Assembly: GCA_003255065.1 (NCBI GenBank)
Contig: QAOA01006682.1
Location: forward strand, 750,169 to 814,168
Direction of reading: 5' to 3'
Length of the DNA stretch: 64,000 nt
DNA from: Cercis canadensis
Lineage: Eukaryota; Streptophyta; Magnoliopsida; Fabales; Fabaceae
Under the pieces are notes generated by a model. That model was not told the DNA's origin, did no database searches, and was given only the letters and a program-made list of their open reading frames with translations. Within the stretch, counting starts at the first letter, position 1. Each line of letters begins with the position of its first letter. Positions 49,229 to 61,640 of the stretch are shown in pieces. Both the position numbers and the translations under genes were made by a program.

Positions 49229-51707
49229 GTGCTTTTAAATTCTTATCGGCTACCAAGTGAAAGATCTTTGTGCTTTTAAATTCATGTTTGCTCCTGGGTG
49301 AAAGATCTCAGTGCTTTTAAATTCTTGTCGGCTCCCGGAAGAAAGATCTCAGTGCATTTAAATTATTTCCGGCTACTGGGTGAAAGATCTCAGTGGTTTT
49401 AAATTCTGTCGGCTCTCGGGTGAAAGATCTCAATGCGTTTAAATTTTGTTGGCTCCCTGGTGAAAGATCTCAGTGCATTTAAATTCTTGTCGGCTCCCGG
49501 GAGAAAGATCTCGGTGCATTTATATTCTTTCTGGCTACCGAGTGAAAGATCTCAGTGGTTTTAAATTTTGTCGGCTCCTGGGTGAAAGATCTCAATGCTT
49601 TTCAATTATGTCGGCTCCCTGGTGAAAGATCTCAGTGCTTTTAAATTCTGTCAGCTCCTGGTTGAAAGATCTTGGTGCTTTTAAATTCTTGCCGCCTCCC
49701 ATGTGAAGAATCTCGGTGCTTATAAATTCTTATCAGCTCCTCAGAGAATGATCTCGGGGATTTTAAATTCTTGTTGGCTACCAGGTTAAATATCTCAGTG
49801 CTTTCAAATTCTATCCATATACCGGGAGAAAGATATAAGTGCTTTTAAATTATATGCGCTCTTGGGTAAAATATCTATATGCTTTTAAATTCTTGTTTGC
49901 TCCCGGGTGAATATCTCGATGCTTTTATATTCTTGTGGGCTCCCAGGTGAATCATCTTGGGGGCTTTTAATTTACTGTCGGCTCCCAGGAGAAAGATCTT
50001 GGTCCTTTTAAATTCTTTCCGGCTACTGGGTGAAAGATCACAATGCTTTTAAATTCTGTTGGCTCCCTAGTGAAAGATCTCGGTGCTTTTAGATTCTTTC
50101 AGCTCCTGGTTGAAAGATCAAGAGGCTTTTAAATTCTTATTGGCTCATGGGAGAATGATGTTGAGGATCTACTGGGTGAAAGATCTCAGTGCTTTTAAAT
50201 TCTGTCGGCTCCCTTGTAAAAGGTCTCAATGATTTTAAATTCATGTCGGCTCTTAGGTGAAACATGTCGGTGCTTTTAAATTCTTGTCGGCTACTAGGAG
50301 AAAGATCTTTGTGCTTTTAAATTCTGTCAGCTCCTGGTTGAAAGATCTCAGTGCTTTTAAATTCTTGCCACCTCCCATGTGAAGGATCTCGGTGCTTATA
50401 AATTCTTATCAGCTCCTCAGAGAATGATCTCGGGGATTTTAAATTCTTGTTGGCTACTAGGTTAAATATCTCAGTGCTTTTTAAATTCTATCCGTATACC
50501 GGGAGAAAGATATAAGTGCTTTTAAATTATATGCGCTCTCGGGTAAAATATCTATATGCTTTTAAATTCTTGTTTGCTCCCGGGTGAAGATCTCAGTACT
50601 TTTATATTCTTGTGGGCTTCCAGGTGAAACATCTTGGGGGCTTTTAATTTACTGTCGGCTCCCAGGAGAAAGATCTTGGTCCTTTTAAATTCTTTCCGAC
50701 TACTAGGTGAAAAATCACAGTACTTTTAAATTCTATCGGCTCCCTGGTGAAAGATCTCGGTGCTTTTAGATTCTTTCAGCTCCTGGTTGAAAGATCAAGA
50801 GGCTTTTAAATTCTTATTGGCTCATGGGAGAATGATGTTGAGGATCTACTGGGTGAAAGATCTCAGTGCTATTAAATTCTGTCGACTCCCTTGTAAAAGG
50901 TCTCGATGATTTTAAATTCATGTCGGCTCTTGGGTGAAACATGTCGGTGCATTTAAATTCTTGTCGGCTACTGGGAGAAAGATCTTTGTGCTTTTAAATT
51001 CTTTATGGCTACCGGGTGAAAGATCTCAGTGCTTTTAAATTCTATCAGCTCCTGGTTGAAAGATCTAGGTGCTTTTAAATTCTTGCCGGCTCCTAGGTGA
51101 AAGATCTCGATGATTTTAAATTCTTATCAGCTTCTAGGAGAAAGAACTCAGGGATTTTAAATTCTAGTTGGCTACCAGGAGGAAGATCTCGCTGCTTTTA
51201 AATTCTTGCCTGCTACTAGGTGAAAAATTTGAGTGCTTTTAAATTCTATAGGTTCCAGGGTAAAAGATCTAGATGCTTTTAAATTTTGTCAGCTTTCGAG
51301 TGAAAGAACTCAATGCTTTCAAATTCTTGTCGGCTCGAGGGTGAAAGATCTCTATGCTATTAAATTCTTGTCGGCTACCGGCTGAAAATCTCGGTGCTTT
51401 TAAATTCTTGTATGCTCCTTGGTGAAAGATCTAGGGGATTTTAAATTCTTGTAAATTCTTGTCAGCTATCGATTGAAAGATCTATGTGCTTTTAAACTTT
51501 TTTCGGCTCTCGGTTGAAATATTTCGGTGCTTATAAATTCTTGTTGGCTGCGGGGTAAAAGATCTCTGTGCTTTTAAATTCTTGTCGGCTCCTGGGTGAA
51601 AGTTCTTAGGGATTTTAAATTCTTGTCGGCTATCGAGTAAAAGATCTTTGTGCTTTTACATTTTTTTCGACTCCCGGATGAAACATTTCGGTGATTTTCT
51701 TGTTGGG
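49229..51707 (+). repeat. Satellite array block 6
   Basis: About 2.5 kb of satellite, including the second half of the 873-bp duplication and a 676-bp tandem duplication. The end near 51570-51700 matches 40090-40230 in block 4, and the match continues across the next LTR. Confidence 0.95.
49638..50989 (+). repeat. 676-bp tandem duplication
   Basis: About 49638-50313 and 50314-50989 are alike at a constant offset of 676 bp (for example CCTCCCATGTGAAG at 49695 and 50371). Both contain the unusual monomers with GGAGAAAGATATAAGTGC and GATGTTGAGGATCTACTGG. Edges are given to within a monomer. Confidence 0.8.
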
Positions 51708-53154
51708 TGATAAACACATTTTTTATACAATAGTTAATCCTCATTTTTTAGTCTCTTAAACCTCTTTTGATTTGATTTGATTTGATTGGGCTTGGGCCAC
51801 ATTTCATTAGTTGGGTTCTAATTGGGCTTAATTGTGTTTTTCAGCAATACTAAGAACTTTACACTGTTTCTATATTTTGGGCAAACTTGAGTTGTAGACA
51901 TCTGATAATCTTGAATCTTACCTTGTAAGAAATCTGAGAGAATTATCTACAACTTTGATTTAGAGCTCCAAAGCTAATTCGGACGTCCAGAAGGTCATAT
52001 TTAGCTTGGAATTCAGAACAGAGATGCTATCGCTGGATCCTGACCCGGGTGAATAGATTGGGTCATAAGTTGGGCTGTGGGTGTCTTCTGGACATGAAAC
52101 TGGTACCATTGGAAATCTGAGAAATAAATCTTCAACTCTTGTGAAGACTGCTTCTCCAAAATATAGCGTTTTGATGCTGTTATTCCCTCTTGAAGTCAAC
52201 TAATGAGTCCAGAGAGCTGTTAAGAGTAAATTGAGCCTAACTTTCTCATCCTAGGCTCAATTAAGCCCAAACCGGGGCCCAATTAAAGCGAAGAGCTAGA
52301 GGAATAATTCTAACCCAGGGGAAATCTTGGTGTGCAATTATTTTAGAGGGTTATAAGTAGGTTAAGGAGGCAGACGTGAGAGAGAGTCCATTCTAGACAA
52401 TTTTTCCTTGCCCCTTTTCTCTCTAGCTATTTTCTTCATTTTTTTTGTAATGGATTCATGCCTCTTGTTCATGGAGGGCTAATCATTGAGATCAATCCAA
52501 GTTTTAGCTATTCTGATTATTAATTCTGAGATTCTACTTTAATTGTCATTTATTTAGTGATTAATCAACTTCTTTCCCTCCATTGCTTAATTCTAATTTG
52601 GGTTGCTTAATTTGGATTTGAATGTTCATATGATAATTGCTTAATTTCATATGTTAAAAGAGGATTGTAAAGATTCAACAATGTTTCTAAGCCTTTGGAC
52701 GGATTGTTTAACCTTGGTTAGATTATGGACTTTAAGTTAATTTGGATTAGTGGATGCTTAATTCATTGAACCCTAATTAACCGAACTTTGGATGCTTATC
52801 CAGTAGAGACTCTTAGATCACTTAGAGGCTTCTTGATGTGTTCTAAGGCCAAGAATTAGATTAATTACTGAATGAATCTTTTGTAATTAAGGACAGATTA
52901 AAATCAGAATTAGTTGATTCCTTGGATTGATTGCTTTGTTAAAATTCGGTTTACTTTCTGCTGATTACTTTATGTTAATTACTTTCTGTTAATTACTTTC
53001 TGTTGATTACTTCTGTAAATCAAACCTCCATGTTAATTAAACTACCTAATTAGAGTGGTCCAATGGTTCAACTCGGTGTTATCTTATGCTGCAAGTAGTT
53101 TTGGTGAACTGGATATAAATTCACTAATTTGATTAGCCTCGGCAGCTCATCATC
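51708..53154 (+). mobile_element. Solo LTR, family 1
   Basis: 1447 bp, starting TGATAAACAC and ending GCAGCTCATCA, alike to the 3' LTR at 3009-4430. The flanks are TTGGG (51703-51707) and TCGGG (53155-53159), a 5-bp target duplication with one C/T difference. Removing the LTR gives satellite that lines up with about 40190-40340, which confirms the site. A TATA-like GGTTATAAGTAGG lies near 52350. The open frame at 51960-52199 on the other strand is inside the LTR and shows no family. No internal region remains. Confidence 0.9.
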
Positions 53155-56100
53155 GGGTCCATGGTGAAACATCTTGGTGCTTTTAAATTCTTGTTGACTT
53201 TAGGGTGAAAGGTCTCGGTGCTTTTAAATTCATGTTTGCTACCGGGTGAAAGATCTTTGTGCTTTTAAATTCATGTTTGCTGCTGGGTTAAAGATCTCGG
53301 TACTTTTAAATTCTTGTCGGCTCCCAGGAGAAAGATCTCGGTGCATTTATATTCTTTCCGGCTACTGGGTGAAAGATCTCAATGGTTTTAAATTCTGTCG
53401 GCTCCTGGGTGAAACATCTCAATACTTTTAAATTATGTCGGCTCCCTAGTAAAAGATCTCAGTGCTTTTAAATTTTGTCAGCTTTTGGTTAAAAGATCTC
53501 GGTGCTTATAAATTCTTATCAACTCCTGGGAGAATGAANCCCAGGAGAAAGATCTCGGTGCATTTATATTCTTTCTGGCTACTGGGTGAAAGATCTCAAT
53601 GGTTTTAAATTCTGTCGGCTCCTGGGTGAAACATCTCAATGCTTTTAAATTATGTCGGCTCCCTAGTAAAAGATCTCAGTGCTTTTAAATTTTGTCAGCT
53701 TTTGGTTAAAAGATCTCGGTGCTTATAAATTCTTATCAACTCCTGGGAGAATGAACTCGGGGATTTTAAATTCTTGTTGACTACCAGGTTAAAGATCTTA
53801 GGGCTATCCTTATACCGGGTGAAAGATCTCAGTGCTTTTAAATTATGTGCGCTCTCCGGTAAAATATCTATATGCTTTTAAAATCTTGTTTGCTCCCGGG
53901 TGAAGATCTCGGTGCTTTTATATTCTTGTAGGCTCCCAGGTGAAAGATCTTGGGGGCTTCTAATTTACTGTTGACTCCTGGGAGTAAGCTTTTAGTGCTT
54001 TTAAATTCTTTCCAGCTACTGGGTGAAAGATCACAGTGCTTTTAAATTATGTCGGCTCCCTAGTGAAAGATCTCGGTGTTTTTAGATTCTTTCAACTCCT
54101 AGTTGAAAAATCTAGAGGGTTTAAAATTCATGTCGGCTTCTGGCTGAAAGATTTCGGTTCTTTTAAATTCTTATCGGCTCATCGGAGAATGATCTCGAGG
54201 ACTTTAAATTCTTGTTGGCTACTAGGTGAAAGATCTCAGTGCTTTTAAATTATGTCGGCTCCCTTCTAAAGGGTCTCGATGATTTTAAATTCATGTCAGC
54301 TCCTAGGTGAACCATCTCGGTGCTTTTAAATTCTTGCCAGCTACTGGGAGAAAGATCTTGGTGCTTTTAAATTCTTTTCGGCAACCGGGTGAAAGATCTC
54401 AATGCTTTTAAATTTTTTTGGCTCCTTGGTGAAAGATCTCGGTGCTTTTAAATTTTGTCAGCTCTTGGTTGAAAGATCTAGGTGTTTTTAAATTCTCGCC
54501 AACTCTTGGGTGAAAGATCTCGATGGTTTTAAATTCTTATCGGCTCCTAGGCGAATGAACTCAGGGATTTTAAATTCTAGTTGGCCACTGGGAGAAAGAT
54601 CTCGGTGCTTTTAAATTCTTGCCCGTTACTGGTTGAAAATCTTAGTGCTTTAAAATTCTATAGGCTCCTGGGTAAAAGATCTAGATGCTTTTAAATTTGT
54701 TCGGCTTTCGGGTGAAAGAACTCAATGCTTTCAAATTCATGTCGGCTCCAGGGTGAAAGATTTCTGTGCTATTAAATTCTTGTTTGGTCTTGGGAGAATG
54801 ATCTCAAGGATTATAAATTCTTGTTGGCTACCGGGTAAAAGATCACAATGCTTTTAAACTTTTTCGGTCCCTAGTGAAAGATCTCAGTGCTTTTAGATTC
54901 TTTCAGCTCCTGGTTGAAAGATCTAGATGCTCTTAAATTCTTGCCGGCTCCCGGGTGAAAGAACTTGGTGCTTTTAAATTCTTATATGCTCCTGTGAGAA
55001 TGATCTCGGGGATTTTAAATTGTTGTTGGCTACCGGGTAAAAGATCTTGTGCTTTTAAATTCTTTTCGGCTACCGGGTGAAAGATCTCGGTGCTTTTAAA
55101 TTCTATCAGCTCCCGGGTGAAAGAACTTATTGCTTTTAAAATCTGTCATCACCCTTGTGAAATATCTCGATGCTTTTAAATTATTGCCAGCTCTCGAGTG
55201 AAATATCTCTGTGCTTTTAAATTCTTATCAGCTCCTGGGTGAATGATCTCAGGGATTTTAAATTCTTGTTGGCTACCGAGTGAAAGATCTCTATGGTTTT
55301 AAATTCTTGCCGGCTACTGGGTGAAAGATTTTCGTGGTTTTAAATTTTATTGGCTGCCAGGTAAAATATCTTGATGCTTTTATATTTTGTTGGCTCCTGG
55401 GCTAAAGATCTCAATGCTTTTTAATTTAGTCGGCTCCCTGGTGAAAGATATAGGTGCTTTTAAATTTTGTCAGCTCCTAGTTGAAAGATCTTGGTGGTCT
55501 TAAATTCTTGCCGGTTCCCGGGTGAAAGATCTCGATGCTTTTAAAATCTTATCGGAATCTGGGAGAATGATCTCAGGGATTTTAAATTTTTGTTGGCAAC
55601 TAGGTAAAATATGTCGATGCTTTTAAATTCTTTCCGGCTCTCGGGAGAAAGATCTCAGTGTATTTAAATTCTTTTCGGCTACCAGGTGAAAGATCTTAGT
55701 GCTTTTAAATTCTATCGGCTCCCAAGTGAAAGATCTAGATGCTTTTAAATTTTTTCGGCTTCCAGGTGAAAGAACTTAATACTTTCAAATTCTTGTCGGC
55801 TCCAGGGTGAAAGATCTTTGTGCTTTTAAATTCTTGTCAGCTATCGGGTGAAAATCTCGGTGCTTTGAAATTCTCTTCGGCTCCAAGGTGAAAGATCTCA
55901 ATGCTTTTAAATTCATGTCGGCTCCTGGGTGAAACATCTCGGTGCTTTTAAATTCTTGTTTGCTCCCGGGAGAAACATCTCAATGCTATTAAATTATGTC
56001 GGCTCCTTTGTGAAAGATCTCTGTGCTTTAAATTTTTTTTCGGCTCTCGGGTGAAAAATCTTGGTGCTTTTAAATTCTTGTCTGCTCCAGGTGAAAGACC

Positions 56101-56670
56101 TTGGGGTTTTTAAATTATTGTTGGCTCCCGGGAGAAAGATCTTGGTGCTTTTAAATTCTTTCCGACTACCGAGTGAAAGATCTCAATGCTTTTAAATTTT
56201 GTCGGCTTCCTGGTGAAACATCTTAGTGCTTTTAAATTCTGTCAACTCCTGGTTGGAAGATCTAAGTGCTTTTAAATTCTTGCCAGCTCTCGGGCGAAAG
56301 ATCTCCAGTGGTTTTAACTTCTTATCCTCTCTTGGGTGAATGAACTCGGGGATTTTGAATTCTTGTTGGCTATCAAGTGAAAAATCTCGATGCTTTTAAA
56401 TTCTTGCCGACTATCGGGTGAAAGATCTCAGTGCTTGTAAATTCTATCAGCTGCCTAGTAAAATATCTATATGCTTTTAAATTCTGTCAAATTCCGGGTG
56501 AAAGATCTCAATGCTTTTGAATTCAGTCGACTCCCTGGGGAAAGATCTCGGTGCTTTTAAATTCTGTCAGCTTCAGGTTGAAAGATCTTGCTGCTTTTAA
56601 ATTCTTGCCAACTCCCAGGTGAACGATCTCGATGGTTTTAACTTCTTATCTTTTCCTAGGTGAATGAACT
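53155..56670 (+). repeat. Satellite array block 7
   Basis: About 3.5 kb of satellite. It resembles blocks 4 and 6 monomer by monomer over long runs. A single N lies at 53539. Confidence 0.95.
53323..53755 (+). repeat. 216-bp direct duplication around an N
   Basis: Bases 53323-53538 are repeated at 53540-53755 with the N between. Only a few bases differ. It fits unmerged contig ends. Confidence 0.85.
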
Positions 56671-57918
56671 TGACGGGTGCCGAACCGTACAAAATTATAA
56701 AGACCAATTGCAACATGTTTGTAGTATAGGATGCAACCAGTCTTGTCTCCCAAGGATTCACCAGAACAAGTAATCTATTAGGACTTTAAACGTGAACAGA
56801 ATAGGGGGTTTGTGTTGAGTGCAATAGGCAAGGAAATCCGAATGCAGTAAAACAGAAATTGATAAAGGTAAGAGAATGTAATAAACTCAAGCAGACAACC
56901 AAACCTAATTAATCCATCCTTGTTCACTAAAGATAATCTAAATCGGATTTAATCACTTGGTTAAATGTTACTTGGAATCCCTAACAGTAACACTTAGAAT
57001 TCCTACTGAATACCATTTATGATTCAATTAATCTAAGAATTAGGACTCTAGGTAACCACTCTATATCACTAAGTCCAAATTAATTTAAGAACTGAATTTC
57101 CCAAGTTAACCATATAGTAAAGACCTTTAAAATATAATTAGCAATTTAATTACTGTGATAAATCCAATCAACCGACTAAATTCATATAAAACATGCAATT
57201 AAAATACTATTCAATCACATGAAGATAAGAAGAAGATAATCAAATTGCATTAAATCAAACCCAGATTGTGAAGCATAAGAACTCTGGATTAATATGTTTG
57301 GCTCCTCTTGAATAGATTAAAGAAGAACTTAGCCCTCCATGGAAGGCTTAAAGCAAAGGTATAATTCTAAACTTGAATTACAACAACAGGAGGTAGAACA
57401 TCCTAATTTTCTCAACAACTGAAGAATAAATACTAGCTGCCTCCTCTAGGTTTCCTAATGATTTTCTAATTACAAAATAAACCTAATTTCCTAAACCCTT
57501 AATGGTAAAAACGTGATTAAGCCCTAATGACATGTGTGCTGGCCCAATAAGTAAGCCCAATAAATGAAATAAGTCAATGTTGGGTGGATGCTGGGCAGAT
57601 GCAGAAATTCTAGACTGCTTCAATGCGAAATTCAGTTGTCCAAATGCGAGAATCAGCTTCTGAGCTCTGCATAAGAAATGTAGAATTTTCTGTCAGCTTT
57701 CCTACAAAACTGAAATCATATGAATCGAACAACTATAGCTCAAGATATAGCAAAACACGTAAATAGTGCCAGAAATCAATAATTATGCAATTAATATCCT
57801 ATAAGCACCAACGAGTCTAAATCTACAAAATGCATCTATAAGCTATGAAAATCAACAGAAATACACACTAAAGACTAAACATAAGGGAAACAATTAATAT
57901 AAAAATATTATCTTATCA
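56671..57918 (-). mobile_element. Solo LTR, family 2
   Basis: 1248 bp; on the + strand it runs TGACGGGTGCCG to ATCTTATCA, flanked by perfect 5-bp copies of GAACT (56666-56670 and 57919-57923). It is the same family as the full-length element but a diverged subfamily, closest to the solo LTR at 26675-27950 on the other strand. No internal region remains. Confidence 0.92.
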
Positions 57919-58960
57919 GAACTCGGGGATTTTGAATTCTTGTTGGCTACCAGGTGAAAGATCTCGATGCGTTTCAATTCTTGTTGGCTACCGGGTGAAA
58001 GATCTCAGTGCTTTTAAACTCTATCGGCTACCAAGAAAAAGATCTAGATGCTTTTAAATTTTGTCGGGCTCCCGGGTGAAAGAACTCAATGCTTTTAAAT
58101 TCTATCGGCTCCTGGGTGATCTCGGTGCTTTCAAATTCTTGTCGGCTTCAAGGTGAAAGATCTTTGTGCTTTTAAATTCTTGTTGGGTACCAGGTGAAAG
58201 TCTCTGTGCTTTTGAATTATTGTCGGCTCCTAGTTGAAAGATCTTGTTGCTATTAAATTCTTGTCGGCTCAAGGGTGAAAGATTTCGGTGCTCTTAATTT
58301 TTTGTCGGCTCCAAGGTGAAAGATCTCTTACCTTTTAAATTCTTGTCTATTACCGGGTGAAAATCTCGGTGCTTTTAAAATTTGTCGGCTCCCAGTAGAA
58401 AGATCTTGGTGCATTTAAACTTTGTTGGATCCAGGGTGAAAGTCTCTGTGCTTTTAAATTCTTGTCGGCTACCGGTTGAAAGATATCTGTGCTTTTAACG
58501 TTTGTCGGCTTCCTAGTGAAGGATCTCGTTGCTTTTAAATTCTTGTCGACTCCAGGGTGAAAGTCTCTATGCTTTTAAATTCTTGTCTGCAACTAGTTGA
58601 AAGGTCTCAACGCTTTTAAATTCTTGTCGGCTACCGATTGAAAGATCTCTATAATTTTAAATTCTTGTCAGCTTCCTGGTGAAAGATCTTGGTGCCTTTA
58701 AATTATTGTTGTCTCCCGGGTGAAAGATCTTTGTGCTTTTAAATTCTTTCGGCTCCCTAGTGACAAATCTAGTTGCTTTTAACATCTTGTCAGCTCCTAG
58801 GTGAAAGATGTCGGGCATTTTAGATTCATGTCTGCTACCGGGTGAAAGATATTTATGCTTTTAAATTTTTGTTGTCTCTCGGGTGAAAGATCTCGATGCT
58901 TTTAAATTCTTGTCGACTCCCGGATGAAAGATCTCGGTGCTTTTAAATTATCATGGCTCC

Positions 58961-61640
58961 CGACTAAAAGATCTCCATGCTTTTAAATTCTGTTGGCTCA
59001 TAGGTGAAAGGTCTCAATGATTTTAAATTATGTCGGCTCCCGAGAGAAAGATCTATATGCTTTTAAATTCTTTCCGGCTCCCAGGTGAATGATCTCAATG
59101 CTTTTAAATTCTTGTCGGCTACCGGGTGAAAATCTCGGTGCTTTTATATTTTGTCGGCTACCGGGTGAAAGATCTCGGTTCTGTTATATTTTGTCGGCTC
59201 TCTCGCGAAAGATCTCATTGCTTTTAAATTATTCTTGGCTCCAAGGTGACAGATCTCAATGCTTTTAAATTCTTGGTGGCATCAGGGTGACAGATCTGGG
59301 TGCTTTTAAATTCTTGTCGGCTCTCAATTGAAAGATCTCGGAGCTTTTAAATTCTTGTCGGCTACCGGGTGAAAGATATCGGCGCTTTTAAATTCTTGTT
59401 GGCTCCTGGATGAAAGATCTTGGTGCTTTTTAAATTCTATCAGCATCCGGGTAAAAGATCTAGATGCTTTTAAATTTTGTTGGCTCCAAGGTGAAAGGTC
59501 TCTATGCTTTTAAATTATTTCCAGCTATTGGGTGAAATATTCCAGTGCTTTTAAACTCTTGTCGGCTCCCAGGTAAAAGATCTCGGTTCTTTTATATTCT
59601 ATCGGTTCCCTCATGAAGGATCGCGTTGCTTTTAAATAATTTTCAGCTCCAGGGTGACAGATCTCGGGCATTTTAAATTCATGTCGGCTACTGTGTGAAA
59701 GTTCTATGTGCTTTTAAATTTTTGTTGGCTCCCGGGTGAAAGATCTTGGTGCTTTTGAATTCTTGTCGGCTTTCGGGTAAAAGATCTCAGTGCTTTTAAA
59801 TTCTGTCAGCTCTCGGTTGAAAGATCTCGATGCTTTTAAATTTTGATGGCTCCCGAATAAAAGATCTCCATGCTTTTAAATTCTGTTGGCTCATAGGTGA
59901 AAGGTCTCAATGATTTTAAATTATGTCGGCTCCCGAGAGAAAAATCTATATGCTTTTAAATTCTTTCCGGCTCCCAGGTGAATGATCTCAATGCTTTTAA
60001 ATTCTTGTCGGCTACCGGGTGAAAATCTCAGTGCTTTTATATTTTGTCGCCTGCCGGGTGAAAGATCTCGGTTCTGTTATATTTTGTCGGCTCTCTCGCG
60101 AAAGATCTCATTGCTTTTAAATTATTCTTGGCTCCAAGGTGACAGATCTCAATGCTTTTAAATTCTTGGTGGCATCAGGGTGACAGATCTGGGTGCTTTT
60201 AAATTCTTGTCGGCTCTCAATTGAAAGATCTCGGAGCTTTTAAATTCTTGTCGGCTACCGGGTGAAAGATATCGGCGCTTTTAAATTCTTGTTGGCTCCT
60301 GGATGAAAGATCTCGGTGCTTTTTAAATTCTATCAGCATCCGGGTAAAAGATCTAGATGCTTTTAAATTTTGTTGGCTCCAAGGTGAAAGGTCTCTATGC
60401 TTTTAAATTATTTCCAGCTATTGGGTGAAATATTCCAGTGCTTTTAAACTCTTGTCGGCTCCCAGGTAAAAGATCTCGGTTCTTTTATATTCTATCGGTT
60501 CCCTCATGAAGGATCGCGTTGCTTTTAAATAATTTTCAGCTCCAGGGTGACAGATCTCGGGCATTTTAAATTCATGTTGGCTACCGTGTGAAAGTTCTAT
60601 GTGCTTTTAAATTTTTGTTGGCTCCCGGGTGAAAGATCTTGGTGCTTTTGAATTCTTGTCGGCTCTCGGGTAAAAGATCTCAGTGCTTTTAAATTCTGTC
60701 AGCTCCCGGTTGAAAGATCTCGATGCTTTTAAATTTTGATGGCTCCCGAATAAAAGATCTCCATGCTTTTAAATTCTGTAGTATCGAAGGTGAAAGGTCT
60801 CAATGATTTTAAATTATGTCGGCTCCCGAGAGAAATATCTCTATGCGTTTAAATTCTTTCCGGCTCCCAGGTAAATGATCTCAATGCTTTTAAATTCTTG
60901 TCGGCTACCGAGTGAAAATCTCAGTGCTTTTATATTTTGTTGGCTGGCAGGTGAAAGATCTCAGTTTTTTTAGATTTTGTCGGCTCCCTCGTGAAAGATC
61001 TCATTGCTTTTAAATTATTGTTGGCTCCAAGGTGACAGATCTCAGTGCTTTTAAATTCTTGTTGGCTTCAGCGTGACAGATCTCGGTGTTTTTAAATTCT
61101 TGTCGGCTCTCGGTTGAAAGATCTCAGTGCTTTTAAATTCTTGTTGGCTACCGGGTGAAAGATCTCGGGGCTTTTAAATTCTTGTTGGCTCCTGGATGAA
61201 AGATCTCAGTTCTTTTAAATTCTATCAGCATCAAGGTAAAAGATCTAGATGCTTTTAAATTCTGTCAGCTCCAAGGTGAAAGGTCTCTATGCTTTTAAAT
61301 TCTTTTCATCTACCGGGTGAAATATTCTAGTGCTTTTAAATTCTTGTCGGCTCCCAGGTGAAAGCTCTCGATTCTTTTATATTCTGTCGGCTCCCTCGTG
61401 AAGGATCTCATTGCTTTTAAATTATTGTTAGTTCCAGGGTGATAGATCTCGATGCTTTTAAATTCTTGTCGGCTCCAGGGTGAAAGATCTTGGTGCTTTT
61501 AAATTCTTGTTGGCTCTCGGGTGAAAGATGTCAATGCTTTTAAATTCATGTCGGCTACCGGGTGAAAGATTTCACTACTTTTAAATTCTTGTCGGGTCCT
61601 GGATGAAAGATCTCGGTTCTTTTAAACTCTATCAGCATCT
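58961..61640 (+). repeat. Higher-order repeat of 893 bp, three copies
   Basis: A marker monomer with CGACTAAAAG or CGAATAAAAG occurs at 58961, 59854 and 60747, exactly 893 bp apart (21-22 monomers). The first two copies are almost identical over the full unit. The third is clearly more diverged and fades after about 61600. Confidence 0.85.

Larger units (their letters stand above)
48046..49791 (+). repeat. 873-bp tandem duplication across an LTR edge
   Basis: Bases 48046-48918 (the outer 310 bp of the right LTR plus 563 bp of satellite) are repeated at 48919-49791, at a constant offset of 873 bp. At the junction the satellite word ATCT continues as LTR sequence CTGGACTGC, so the break used about four shared bases (ATCT). 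The duplication is younger than the retrotransposon insertion. Confidence 0.9.
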
